64,000 bases of DNA, taken from contig CM066315.1 of the NCBI GenBank assembly GCA_033807775.1, positions 4,220,501-4,284,500 on the forward strand. Direction: 5' to 3'. Made by a program: the position numbers and the translations under genes. Source of the DNA: Saussurea involucrata (Eukaryota; Streptophyta; Magnoliopsida; Asterales; Asteraceae). Within the stretch, counting starts at the first letter, position 1. Each line of letters begins with the position of its first letter. Positions 1-11,404 of the stretch are shown here, piece after piece. The notes under the pieces are model-generated. The model worked only from the letters and a program-made list of their open reading frames with translations. It searched no databases and had not been told where the DNA came from.

Positions 1-17
1 TTTTTATTTGAACCTCT

Positions 18-51
<34 letters not shown>

Positions 52-292
52 CAAACTTATCATTGTAGTTTATAAATAATAACAATACTATATATACATA
101 ATGAACTGGAATTGCAAGGCTCTTGATTATTAAACTCACCCATGTTTATTAGAAATTGCTTCATCACATGATGGGTAATTCCGTAATTGTGATAAACTGC
201 TAATTCAATGACATTTATGTAACAGGATTTATTATCTAACGTTATCGAATTTTATATAAGTCATATCTGCTACTTAACTTTTTAATAGAATA
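1..292. repeat. AT-rich intergenic DNA with a (TA)n tract
   Basis: A TA dinucleotide run occupies about 21-49. The rest is AT-rich sequence with no open frame of note and no recognisable motif. It ends at the A that precedes the TC end of the Helitron starting at 293. Confidence 0.6.
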
Positions 293-1091
293 TCTATACT
301 ACTTTATTAAATATTTTCAACATACGGTTACTTTCAAGAGCTACGATAAAATAAACATAATGTACAGCCTTAAAAGCTCACATCTCCCCTGTTCTCTCAA
401 AAATCAAACAATTTTCAATTTCTAAATTACATTTTATAGCCTTAGAATTAGTTATTCAATTTACTTTTAATCCCTTACTTTTTCTTTTTTTATTTTACAC
501 TCTTATCGTATTAACATAAATAATCGTATATGAACTAGAATGCATTAAAAAAATACATTTCTTTTTTTACAGAAATAATTTCATTTACGGTTATTCTTAA
601 ATTTTTAACAAGTACAAATCTCAATACATCATGTACAAGTTTAAAAGTTTTAAAATCTCTCACGTTCAACATGATAATTAAAAATTAAATTATTTTTTGT
701 TTTTAAATAACACTTTATACCATTATAATTAGTTATTTAATTTACTTTATATCCCTTCTCCTTTCATTTTTCATTTTTCATTTTACATTCTTGTCATAGC
801 AACATACATAAACTAAAATACACCAAACAAATATATTTTCCTTTTTTACAAATTATGTCATTATAACCGTCTCATCAAAACCTCCAAAATGAATACAAAT
901 GTTATGGGTTTGAAGACCCCACTATCGAACAAATATTTTTGACCAATTAACCATATTGAACTTTAATTTTATAAATCTGATATACGATTTAAAAGCGAAT
1001 AAATACGAGCATGATTCAAAATTATTTTTTCGAATTCTCGGGTTTAGATTCAAGATACTTCGCGCTGCATCGTGCGCGGATACGTATCTAG
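293..1091 (+). mobile_element. Short non-autonomous Helitron
   Basis: The element starts with TCTATACTAC directly after an A (292) and ends with CTAG at 1088-1091 directly before a T (1092). This is the A/T insertion signature of Helitrons. A GC hairpin (1061-1078, stem CGCGC/GCGCG around TGCATCGT) lies 9 nt before the CTAG end, as expected for a Helitron terminator. No coding sequence is present, so it depends on a helicase encoded elsewhere. The same end structure recurs at 13212-13585, 36945-41415 and 61622-62553. Confidence 0.75.
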
Positions 1092-1894
1092 TTGGGAGTG
1101 AAAATGGTATTTACTGATAGTCTTTGGTTTAGGTATGGAATGATTGATATTGTTTGACTTTAAATAATGCAGTGAATTATTAAGAGAGCATTTGGTTCAT
1201 TTTAAGTAATGAGATCGGGAATAAAAATAAATGTTGGAGAATGAGAACAAGTATACTCATGGCATTGTTTTTCATTGTTGATGATTGGTTATGGGAAAAA
1301 AACATACAATTTAGAAACAATAGTTTCAGAGAAACTTGCATTGTTTTACCCTCAAACAAAATCGATTGATTCTTTTTGGTTCCGAACAAAATCGACAACT
1401 AAATTGGATCCAAAAATGTGATATTATGGAAAACCCTAACCTTTGTTGCGGATTTTGAAGACAAAATTAGGGATGTTTGAAACTAAGGTTACAATTTGGT
1501 TTGCAAAGGATTGTTGAAATTGAATGCTTAGTGGACGATGGTGGTTTGGCATAATGTCTAGAGAACTTCATTTCTGAAGTCATTGCACCAAACCCCACTA
1601 GTCCATTTTGCATTCCATTTCAACAATCACAACTGTCACCGTAACCCTAGTTTCCAAACACCTAACCCCAACATATCATCAAAATCAGTGGCCGAGGCTA
1701 GGGTTTTATGTTAATCACAATTATGAATCGAATTTCGTTCAGCAAATCGGTAAAGGAATCGGTTAGGTTCAAGAAATCTTTAACTTGGTGGTAAACCAAT
1801 GCAAGTTTTGGTGAAACTGATGTTTGTATGGTTTTTTTCGTAACCAATCATCATAAGGTAAAATAATATAAAACCACCCGATGGATATACACAT

Positions 1895-2270
1895 TCTTAT
1901 TCTCTCACATTTTCATTCTCGTTCCTATAAATTATCTTTAATATGTTAAATGATGCTTTCAAATATATTCCTTGAGACTACTTGGACCAACCAATGGGAA
2001 AAGTAGATAAAAAAAATCGTATAACTATCAACCGTCAAAAATAGAAAATAACCTCACACTGCCGTCCATTAAAATGTTTGAATTGAAAGCGGATGTTCAG
2101 CTCGAAAACGCCATTGACTGTTGACTTTCCATTCCGTCCATATTGAATGAACTGTGTCATCGTTCTCCTCCCGGACCTAACCAACGGTTTAACATGGCAA
2201 AAAGAAAGTATAAGCAAATGAGCCACCATTTTGTCAAATTATCTAAAAATGCCTTTCAATACAAAGTATA
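1895..2270. repeat. Dispersed repeat, copy 1
   Basis: This stretch matches about 10360-10825 in the same orientation. Shared blocks include a sequence around 'ccaatgggaaaagta', one around 'cgccattgactgttgac' and one around 'tataagcaaatga'. The match is imperfect, with small indels. No terminal structure was resolved, so the element class is unknown. Confidence 0.6.
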
Positions 2271-2287
2271 ACTTCATTTATACAGGC

Positions 2288-2316
2288 AGAGGGAGGGAGG
2301 GAGGGAGGGAGGGAGG
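2288..2316 (+). repeat. (GGGA)n microsatellite with G-quadruplex potential
   Basis: About seven tandem GGGA units lie on the plus strand, giving more than four runs of three guanines with one-base loops. Such a run can in principle fold into a G-quadruplex. It lies about 770 bp beyond the stop codon of the helicase gene. Confidence 0.8.
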
Positions 2317-3086
2317 CGTTCAACCCTGTCCATGAATTTTAAGGTTCAGGGACCCCCATTGTAATCAGCATCAAACCACAGGGACAAAACTTGTCATGAA
2401 TATATTTTATAACTATTTAATTTATATTTTAGAACATTTATTATAAACAAATCCTATGAAATACCAACCACTCCATGGATTTCTAAAACTTGTGTCTGTA
2501 GATGCACCTTTTACTTGCTATTTGAACGTCTTTCCTATAATTTTCCTTTTCTATACATCAACATCAGCATGTTCTACTTACATTATCAATTGGACCAAAA
2601 AGGATGCAGCATATACAGGAACACCCGTTAAGTCAAAAGAGAGTGTACGTGACGTGCCAACTAGGTGAAAGAACCCATGGACCATGGTCCCAAAGTAAGC
2701 TAACCACTTGTCTGATCCAGTAAAAATGAAATTGAATGAACAAGTTAAAGACCAAGTTCTTATGTAAGCTACTCATAAAATACCCATACTCAGGCCATTC
2801 GACTACACAAAAGATGTATACTTAAACGAATATAAGATTGCTATCGATCTAAAAGATGTGAGCAAACACATCTACACATAAAATAGACGGGGTTTTTTTA
2901 GCAGCGTACCAGGAGAACGGTTCATAGCCACTGTTACTATCTTAATCTTCAATCCTTTAGCAAAGCTTCATGATCCAATGACCGAAAAGCTGCATTCCAT
3001 CAGAGAGTCGGGATTTGACGATGAAAGTGATACATGATAACAATTAGTGTAAATGGCACTTACATTTTCCATCTGATCCTCGGGTT

Positions 3087-6000
3087 TTAAGCTGCTAATC
3101 TTTCTTGAACATGTAATGTGTTACCTCCGATCCTACCTGTTTTAGCAAGTACATTCTACGGGTGAATAGAGTTTTTTTCACTTCATTAATGATTCAAATT
3201 TGATCTTAGAAATAATAATATACCTTGCTTTTTTAGTTTCTTCCTGAAGCTTCGCTTCCTACTAAATGCCTTTTCCTGTAGCCATGGAGGAGGTTATAAA
3301 GTGAAAAAAAAACTAGTAATCGATTTGAAGCACGATCAATATCTAAAATACCCCTCAATTAAAGGGGATAAAGAAACCTATGGACAAAAATGAATTATGT
3401 CGATATTTTGTTATGCTTATTGATACACAAAGATAACTTCGGATTGAGACTTTGCTGGGAAAGAAAAATGTTGCATTTATATAGGGAGGTGGGGCCAAGG
3501 GTGGGATGTATATAGACATGACCTCTACACTACCTAGGGAGCAGAGCGACTATTTCTGTGAAGATCTTGGCTTGTGCAAAGTGAGCGTGAAATAGAAAAT
3601 AAAAACATTCAAAAAACGAATTACTTGAAAACAAGGGAAATAAGTATAGTGATCAAGGTTCAAAATGGTGTAAGGCGTGGCGTGGCGGCGAGGTCAAGCC
3701 TTACAGGCCACGGCGAGGAAGCGGCGTTTTTCAAGACGTGACATAAGGCGGCAAATTTGTATATCAAATATATAATTATATATATACATATTTGTTTTCG
3801 ATATATTATTTTAGTAAGATAATGATATTAAAAAAAAGACATTCATATTAGAAGAACATACATATAGATTATTATTATAAAAATAGTTTCTGATTGAATA
3901 TTTAAAATAGAACTTATAAAGGTAAATTTACAACTTCGTTTTAATCGTAATTCCATAACGTTTATGAATTTTTGAAACTGTGAGTGTCGTGATTAGATAA
4001 ATCTATAAAGATGGAAAATATAAAAGTTAAAAATGTAAAAACACAAAAGATTAAAAAAAAATTGTGAAAATATCACGTCTTAGAAAAACCTCGCGCCATG
4101 GCGTGAGCCACGCAATATAGAAACGCCATGAGCCATTTCGTAACGGCGGAGACGCGTCTTACGTCATATCGCGCCATGGCGCGCCTTTTTGAACACTGAT
4201 AGTGATAAAGGAAGCATAAAATAAATCTTGACATATCTAATATAAGAAAAGCATACTTACCACAGGCTCACTTAGTTTCCCAGCTCCACGAACTGCAGCA
4301 ACAAGATCACGGTTTGATTCATTATACATACTTGTAACGAGTCCCGGCTGACCTGCTCGGGCAGTACGACCAACCCTGTGCAAGAAATCTACAGCAGATG
4401 TCGCAAATTCCGCCTGCAATCAAACAGAAAACGTCGAGAATCAGATCCATCGGAAAAAAAAAACATTGTGATTGCCTTTTTGTAACAACCCGTCCAACAT
4501 TGATAGAAAAGTAGATTTGTGAGCTCCTTATAAGCTCAAAATTATGGCCTACTAATGACTTTCACCATGGTTTTATGTTGAATTAGAAAAAAAAAATCAA
4601 CTACCTGAATAACATGTGAAACATTTGGAATGTCGGTACCACGAGCCGCAGCATCAGTGCAGACAAAAACACCGCCTTTTTGTTGAAAATCAACCAAATT
4701 TCTTGTGCGTTCTTCTAAAGAGCTCTCGCTATGATAACAGAAACATTCGATACCTGCTCCTCGTAGGACCTGGGCTATAGCTTCGACGGCCTCAACTGTG
4801 TTTGCAAACACCATTGTGCGACTCAACACGGTATCAGAACTCTCATTGAATTTGTGATTGACAGCATCTATAAGTACATCCACTTGTGTGTCAACTGTAA
4901 CTTCAATCCACTTCTGCTCTAATCTGGATCCACATAAAGAAAAACCTGTAAGGCCCAAAAGGAAATAGTGAAACTGATTTTTTTTGCAGAAAAGTTGGAA
5001 AGAAACCTTGGATTGTGACGATGAAGATAATGGCCGCTAACCCATTTGGCATCTGGAAACAACCTCTTGAGTTCACCTCCCGCAGTTCGTTTTCCGTTCT
5101 CGGGAAGTGTTGCTGCAATGAAGATGTACTGTTTACTGCGGTCGTATATTTCTCTTGTCCTTTTCCAGTCTCTTTTCTTCATAACCGGTTCAGTTTCTTC
5201 TAACGAGTTCCCAACATCAGTCTCATCCTCACTCTCTTCATCGTCTTCAGGAATGGAGTTAGTTTGCATGTCTTCATTATCCTCCTCTAACTCAGACTGC
5301 ATAGTGGATTCAGACTCCATGTCCAGTGGCTTCTCGGCTGGCGAGTTTTTCGCCCGTGATAACAGTTTTTCATCAAAACGGAACATGTTTATGAGGCGAA
5401 TCACTTGGTTTTGGAAACTCCCACATAGAAGCATGTCTGCTTCATCGAAAACCTACCAATTATTTAAACTTTTTAAGCAAACAACAAAACCAACGATTAC
5501 ATTGCAGGAAAATGGTACACGGAAGATTACCACATGTTTAACATTACGAATAAAATCAGCACGCCGCCGCCTTTCTGGATCAATTGCATGAAGGAAGTTC
5601 AAAAGAGCTGCAGGTGTTGACACAATTATGTTGGGTTCATTAACTGGCCAGCCCTACAAAAAAAATCACATAAACAATCAAAAACGACTCTACCACCTAC
5701 CTACCTAATAGTCTAACAATCAGTTGTAAGAAAAGACACCACCTACCTAATAGTTTAACATAAACCTCCGGAAAAGAACAATAAAAAAACATTCTACTAA
5801 GGTGTTTTTGGTATGCAGACAGGACCAGACATGATGGGACAAGACAGGATTGGACAGGCGAGAGTAAGTTAGGTGAGTGAAAGAATTGTGGAAGGTTTTA
5901 GGGTTTTAATTTGACATGGGTAATTTAGTAATTACCAATATTCTGATATTTGTTCCATCGTGAGACAACAAAAATGCATTTTTCTCCCGCTCAGTCTTGT

Positions 6001-8031
6001 CATATACCAGTCTAATGTCAAACCAAACAAGTAGCCATTTCGGACTAACATCTTCACTCTTTAGCCAACTTTTTTTCCCAATTTGACCAAAATAGCCAAG
6101 ATTTTGCAACTACCGCTTTCGTAACTTATGAAATGTACTTTTTCTGAATTAGAAATGATTTTGGTGGGGCCGGCTTGGCGTTGCGGCTTGCGAAATCTCC
6201 TTAGTAACTTGCGAAATGACTCGTCAGAATCATATTTCATTCATAAAAAGTAAATTTAGCAAGTTGCGAATGGGCACCTGCGAAATCTTTACTATTTTGA
6301 CTCAAACATGAAAAAAGATGAATAAAACGCGAAGAAGTTCATCTAAAATGGCTAATTTGGTCAAGTTTCCCAAGTTTTTTTTCCGTCTTGTCCTGTCCCA
6401 TACTGTCTTGCGTGCGCATACCAAACGTGCCCTAATTGAATTGAGAGTAATGCAGATTACAATTACCTGTCGTCCACAGACAGCCGCAACTTGGAGAAGT
6501 GGTTCTCCATTATCATTACAGATACAATTGGCCATTCGAACCACTTGCTCACATAACATAACATTTGGGCAAAGAACAAGAGACATACGACGAGGCTGAT
6601 TCACTTTTTCATCAGTATCAACTGAATTATTTGCTGTTGTGCATAGCTTATGAAACAACGGAACAAGATAACCATGAGTTTTGCCACTACCAGTTTCTGC
6701 TGCAACCACAACATCATTTCCATCAAGTATACAAGGTATAGAGGCAGCCTGAAGTGGAATCAGACATATGTTAGTAACTAAATTTCCAAAAAAACTAAGT
6801 CTACAATCCTTAGAAAAATTGTCCAAAATAGCCCTTCTAGACTCTCCAATTCATTTTATAGCTGGCTTTTCCACACAATTTACCAAGATTTCGCAGGTAG
6901 ACTTTAGTAACTCAGGAAATCCACATTTTTATGATTTTGATATTCACAAATTAAACTATTCGCAAGTAGCAAGTTAAGTATGTAATAATTTTAACAGCTT
7001 TAGCAAGTTACGTAAGGGGCTGTTTGTTTACCTCTTAATAGTTCCATTAAGAGGCAACCTCTGAATCATTAAGAGGTGAATCTTGTTTGGCAAAAAAAAC
7101 CTGCCTGTTAATGGTTCTAAAACCATCTGAATGATTTTGTATCTTGGGCCTCCCTTAACCATTCAGAGCCCTAATTTCATTCTTAACAATTATCAAACAA
7201 CCATATTTCATTTTACGCTATATCATAAGAGTATCTTGATCATTCTAACCACTTAATCATCATGCACAAAACCATTCAGCAACTGCCAACCAACCCCTAA
7301 GTAACAATTCCATGCATTTCACAAGCGGCACTTCCACGTAAGCATATCGCAAGAAGCACTTTAGCAACATGGGAATTTTTTTTTGAAGTATATAATATTT
7401 ATATACGGCAAATGAAACAAATAAACTCACACACCCTCCTCACCTTTGGTGAGGTTTAAACCCATGGCCTCCTACAAAAGTCAAGGGCTCCGATGCCGCT
7501 AGGCTAAAGGCCCTTTGGTAACATGCGAATTGCTAAAGTGCTACTTGCAAAATCTTAGGGTCAATTATGTAATAAAACTTCTAAAAAGTGATTTGGAATG
7601 TCAAAAAAATGGCTATTTTTAGACAATTTTCCATACATTAAACTCTGAAGAAAATAAAAAATTGAAAGAAAAACAAAACATTGATTTATATCAAATAGTT
7701 TACATGAACAGCGACTAAGTACCTGAATCAGAGAAGGACGATTGAGTCCAATGCTAGAAAGAGCTCGAGAAACTCTATCCGCAACCCCTAGCGAACTCCA
7801 GGAAACAGTTTCATCAGCAAAGAAGATGTCGGTTTCCTTTTCATCGGAAGAGACAGCGGTGGCAAAGGCCCTAATTCGACTTCTCGGACGGTGGTGGAAT
7901 CGGAATTGAGAGGTGAGTGATGAGCAAGAAGGCGGTGATGATAAGTTGAAAGGCAAAAGGATTAATTTGGGAGATGACAATGATGTTAACTTGCAGAAAT
8001 TGAGAATTGGAATGGAACGTTGAAGAATCAT
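3087..8031 (-). CDS. RH22: DEAD-box ATP-dependent RNA helicase, RH22 type (plastid-targeted)
   Basis: Eight minus-strand exons join in frame: 8031-7723, 6748-6467, 5653-5531, 5452-5007, 4923-4605, 4413-4261, 3275-3224 and 3136-3087. They total 1734 nt and encode 577 residues, close to the length I know for Arabidopsis RH22. Seen motifs, in order, are the Q-motif region (SWSSLGVADRVSRALSSIG), motif I (AETGSGKT), motif II (VFDEAD), motif III as AAT (IFIAATLPENG) instead of the usual SAT, motif V (ARGTDIP) and motif VI (HRVGRTARAG). An acidic stretch in exon 4 separates motifs II and III, and the C-terminus is basic (AFSRKRSFRKKLKK). The first 60 residues are rich in Ser, Leu and Arg and poor in acids, which suits a plastid transit peptide. 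The ATG at 8031 is chosen because the longer open frame upstream begins with TTG. The family unwinds RNA using ATP; RH22 is linked to plastid ribosome assembly (family knowledge). Introns 1, 2 and 6 hold transposons. Confidence 0.9.
3654..4198. mobile_element. hAT-type MITE in helicase intron 6
   Basis: The 8-bp target duplication ATAGTGAT is present at 3646-3653 and 4199-4206. Ends are imperfect inverted repeats, CAAGGTTCAAAA on the left and the complement of TTTTTGAACACTG on the right, with CA...TG termini typical of hAT elements. Both subterminal regions are unusually GC-rich (GGCGTGGCGGCG; GCGCCATGGCGCGCC) around an AT-rich middle. There is no coding capacity. Confidence 0.8.
5801..6432. 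mobile_element. Tourist-like MITE in helicase intron 2
   Basis: The target duplication is TAA (5798-5800 and 6433-6435). The ends match as inverted repeats: GGTGTTTTTGGTATGCAGAC on the left and the complement of CGCATACCAAACGTGCCC on the right. Terminal sequence and TAA duplication fit PIF/Harbinger-derived Tourist elements. Relatives lie at about 11890-12114, 13061-14005, 45123-45491 and 50495-51105. Confidence 0.75.
7016..7297. mobile_element. Tourist-like MITE in helicase intron 1
   Basis: TAA duplications lie at 7013-7015 and 7298-7300. The ends are GGGGCTGTTTG and the complement of CCAACCAACCCC. The interior repeats the motif CATTAAGAGG in both orientations. It is a different subfamily from the GGTATGCAGAC group. 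Confidence 0.65.
7378..7515 (-). mobile_element. tRNA-derived SINE in helicase intron 1
   Basis: Read on the minus strand, a box-A-like TAGCCTAGCGGCATCGG is followed about 30 nt later by a box-B-like GGTTTAAACCTC. The element ends in an A-rich tail (T run at 7378-7386 on the plus strand). Similar sequences on both sides (AACATGGGAAT and AACATGCGAAT) may be a decayed target duplication. It is not a functional tRNA because the cloverleaf arms do not close. Confidence 0.6.
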
Positions 8032-8965
8032 CAGATTTACGTCAGGAATTGTTGATTTGGGGTTCAAGAAACAGTTGATTTTGAGATTACGTTTTGTTAG
8101 GGTTTTAACAGAGAGAGAGAGATAGCGGGGACGATAGCAGGTTAACGTTTGGCTAGGGTTTACACTTTTATTATTCTAACATATTGTCGGATATTTAATT
8201 TTAGGGCTGTTTGTTTTTGAAAAATAAGCACTTTATATGGGACTTTTCACTTATAAAATAAGAGTATTTGTTTTTTTTCCAACTTTTTGCCACTTATCTC
8301 TTAGGCATTGTTTGGCAAAAAAAAAACTTATAATAAGCTAGTTTTTTTTTTTGAGGTACATGTTTGGACGACCATAAGCTAGCTTTTTGTGAATATTCCA
8401 ATATTACCCCTTATTATTATTTACAAACAATTATTATTAATAAACATTAATTTTTTAAATATGTCTTTTTTGGTCATTTTACATTCTTATAAGCTACTTT
8501 TGCCAAACGTCACTTTTTCATCAGCTACCAGCTAGCTTATCAGTTACCAGCTAGCTTATCAGCTAGTTTGCCAAACATAGCCTTAAATTGCACCGACTGA
8601 AGCTTACCACTTTTTTTGACTTATTTCTCACCGCCTCTCACTCTCTCTCTCTCTCTCTCAATCCCTCTCTAATTTTAATTTTGATTCAAAGTTACATTTC
8701 ATACCCCTGTAGTTATTTACTTAGTTTACTTTATACCTTTTATTTTTCTAATTTTAATTTTACACCTTCATCATATTAACACATATAATCGTATATTAAC
8801 TAAAATACGTTAAAAAAATACGTTTTAATTTTAACAAGTTACACCATTATAATCGTCTAATCGATACCTTCGAAATGAGCCCAATATTGAATGTTTTTTT
8901 ATTTAATTATGTTAAAATAATACATTTAACATATCACATTAACATACATAATTACGTTAAAATAT
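8032..8965. other. 5' flank of the helicase gene with a MITE
   Basis: The first 120 bp upstream of the ATG carry GA-rich repeats ('gagagagagaga' at about 8111-8122), likely 5' untranslated sequence of the minus-strand gene. A Tourist-like MITE fills 8304-8582. A (CT)n tract lies at about 8638-8660. Nothing else was recognised. Confidence 0.5.
8304..8582. mobile_element. Tourist-like MITE upstream of the helicase gene
   Basis: The target duplication is TTA (8301-8303 and 8583-8585). Termini are GGCATTGTTTGGCAAA and the complement of GTTTGCCAAACATAGCC. The interior contains short direct repeats of AGCTAGCTTATCAG. The same family occurs at 25199 onwards, where an LTR element interrupts it. Confidence 0.75.
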
Positions 8966-9217
8966 GTTATTGAACGTTCTTATGGAGTCTTGAAAGCACG
9001 TTTTCCGATATTGAAAAGAATGACACCGTTTTCACTTAAGGTTCAAAGAGACGTTGTTATTGCATGTTTTGCAGTTCACAACTTCATACGAAAGGGAGGT
9101 TTAAGTGATGAGTTATTTTCTGAATATGATCAAACCAATGACCAAGGGGATGATGGTGGTGATGAGGCCGAAGAACATTTGAACCAATTAACATATTTCA
9201 GTTGTTATGAAGAGTAA
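8966..9217 (+). pseudogene. C-terminal remnant of a PIF/Harbinger (HARBI1-like) transposase
   Basis: The frame reads VIERSYGVLKARFPILKRM followed by RDVVIACFAVHNFIRKGG and an acidic tail ending at a stop at 9217. The ERxFGxLKxRFxIL and CxxLHNxI patterns are those of the DDE nuclease C-terminus of plant PIF/Harbinger transposases. No upstream catalytic region is present, so it is a fragment of a dead element. Sequence after the stop (to about 9430) resembles Harbinger-type terminal DNA ('aaacaaacgccacct'). Confidence 0.7.
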
Positions 9218-10207
9218 TTTTGGTAGTATAATTTAATTTAATTCAATAGTATCACATTTCAGAGATAAAGTAATCAGTAGTACGTATTCAGATGTTTTCA
9301 GATTTCAGTTTTAAAAAACAAACAGTCTTTCTGATTCAGATTTCAGATTTCAGCACCATCACTTAAAAATCAGCAGTGAAATCAGTGTTCAGACTTTAGC
9401 ACCACTTAAAAAACAAACGCCACCTTAGTGTTTTTTTTCAACTAACCAAAACAAAATATTTATCAAGATTGTATTTTATTTGAGCTAAACGATTTTATGA
9501 AAATAAAATTCCAGAAAAGATAAAATAGTTTAATAGTAAAATTTAAAATTCAAGTTTTATTTAATTAATTTTCTCATTATATTAAGAAGATATATGTTTG
9601 TGCTAAAAAGGTTATTGAAAAATTTGAAGGACCATATCCTAAAAATGAAAGTTGAGGGAGGATCAAATTAATTATAAAAATGAAAAGTACTATGATGGAC
9701 CAAATCTGTTAAAGTAGTTGGAGGGACTAAACCTGTTAATAAAAATGAAAGATGACGGAGGGGAGGGTCACTAAAGGAAATTAATTGACGGTGTTAGAGG
9801 GAGGGACCTTATCCGTTATAAAACATGAAACTATAGGGACGTTCTTCGTTAAAAGAAAAGTTCAGGGACCTTACTCATTAATTTATGTAAACCACAAGGA
9901 CCAAGTTTGATTTTCACTCAATAAATTATTATATTAAAATAATAATTATTAATTTTTTACATTATATTTTATAAACTATGATATAAAGTTAGTTATATAT
10001 AAAATACACTCGACTATCTCACAAGCTTATCGAGTCAAGTATTGGATAGCTCGACTCGACTCGTTGGTATGTCCAGTCGAACTTGAGTTTGAACCGAACG
10101 TATTCGAGTCAATTTTTGAGCGAGTAGCTAGCAAGTTATCTGGTCTCATTAATAACCCCCCCTAACAAGGACGAACCCATCAACACTAGAACTCGTATAA
10201 ATCATAA

Positions 10208-10297
10208 CTATAACCCTAATTTCAAAAGCCCTATTTATAACTATAACCCTAATTTCAAAAGCCCTATTTATAACTATAACCCTAATTTCAAAAGCCC
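10208..10297. repeat. 33-bp tandem repeat containing TAACCCTAA
   Basis: Nearly three copies of a 33-bp unit, each containing ATAACCCTAATTTC and AAAAGCCCTA, lie in direct tandem. The unit contains one telomere-like motif only, so it is not a telomeric array. Confidence 0.75.
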
Positions 10298-10359
10298 TAA
10301 TCCAACCCATCTTCAAACCCCAATGGATATACCGGTTCTCATCCTCCGACATTTTATTG

Positions 10360-10825
10360 TCCATTTCCATTCTTATTTCTTAAAACGAACCAAACACCCA
10401 TAGATTTTCTTTAATTCATGTGAAAATGATGTTTTCAAATATATTACTTGGACAAACCAATGGGAAAAGTAAACAATAACCTTTTCCACACAAAATAAGA
10501 TTGTCAAAAATAGAAAAAGAATGTCACGTTGGCGTTCTTCCTATCGATCAATATGGCTGCAAATCATTTGATTTCCGAAATAAATCATTTGATTCGTGAA
10601 GAAACGGGTAATTACTTCATCCGGCTGAAACTTGGGTCGAAGGCGGAAGTCTGTTTAGCTCGAAAACGCCATTGACTGTTGACTTTGACTTTCCGTTCAG
10701 CCCGTGTTGAATGAACTGTGTGTCAATCTCCTCCTCCTGGACTTGACCAACTGTTTAACTTGGCATAAAGTATAAGCAAATGATCGACCATTTGTCAAAT
10801 ATCTAAAAATGCATTTCAATAGAGA
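10360..10825. repeat. Dispersed repeat, copy 2
   Basis: Direct-orientation partner of about 1895-2270, with the same 'ccaatgggaaaagta' and 'cgccattgactgttgac' blocks and a few extra bases. The two copies bracket the helicase gene. Confidence 0.6.
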
Positions 10826-11404
10826 AACAAATAAAAGAAATTTGTAGACCTAAATCAGTATCATTGGTTTATACGCAACGATCATAATGGGCAAATGAGT
10901 AATTTTAAGAGCGGCCGGTTTTTTTAAACCATTGTACTCGGTTTTTACACTGTAAGCCGATCATGTTTTTAAAAAAGTAAGAAAAACACGATAATTTGTA
11001 CATCAAAACTCCGTCCTCAAAAATGGCAACAACTTTCATTCTCAGATGTCTCATGAAAATTGCAAAAAAAAATTAAAAAAGGGTCTCGAGCTAAATGTTG
11101 GATTCTCCCTTGTATCATTCATTATTCAAGGAATTTGACTAATGGGTTGTTTACTTACAGCTTAATGAGCTGGGCGGCTTATTCATTCAGCCATACAAGA
11201 GTGTTTCTATAAGGCTTAATTGTTAAGCCATTGCCAAAACGAGTATATGAAATAAGTCATGACCCCTCCCTTGTCCCCATTAGGCCACCTCAAAACAAAT
11301 TAATAACAAAAATGCCCAGAAAAAACCCAACCCTTTATCTTTGCCTCCCTCAAGGAGTCAAGGTCTCTCATTCTCAGATGGACATATTCATCCATACAGC
11401 CAAC

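Larger units (their letters stand above)
1093..3086. other. Intergenic region downstream of the RH22-type helicase gene
   Basis: No supported gene is visible here. Short open frames, such as one at 2456-2668, have no recognisable protein features. The region contains one copy of a dispersed repeat (about 1895-2270) whose partner lies at about 10360-10825, and a (GGGA)n run at 2288-2316. The part near 3086 is likely the 3' untranslated region of the minus-strand helicase gene. Confidence 0.5.
9218..11404. other. Intergenic region between the helicase and RNase H genes
   Basis: The stretch is AT-rich with decayed repeats. A 33-bp tandem repeat lies at about 10208-10297 and the second copy of the dispersed repeat at about 10360-10825. 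A 'ctcgactcgactcg' patch at about 10050 resembles the GAGCTC-rich hAT MITE at 46334. No gene is supported. The last few hundred bases are probably downstream sequence of the RNase H gene. Confidence 0.4.

Noticed and set aside
5046..5591. 181-codon plus-strand open frame
   Set aside because: It is the antisense of helicase exon 4, which has clear motifs and splice sites on the minus strand.
10208..10297. Interstitial telomere repeat
   Set aside because: Only one TAACCCTAA per 33-bp unit, not a run of telomere units.
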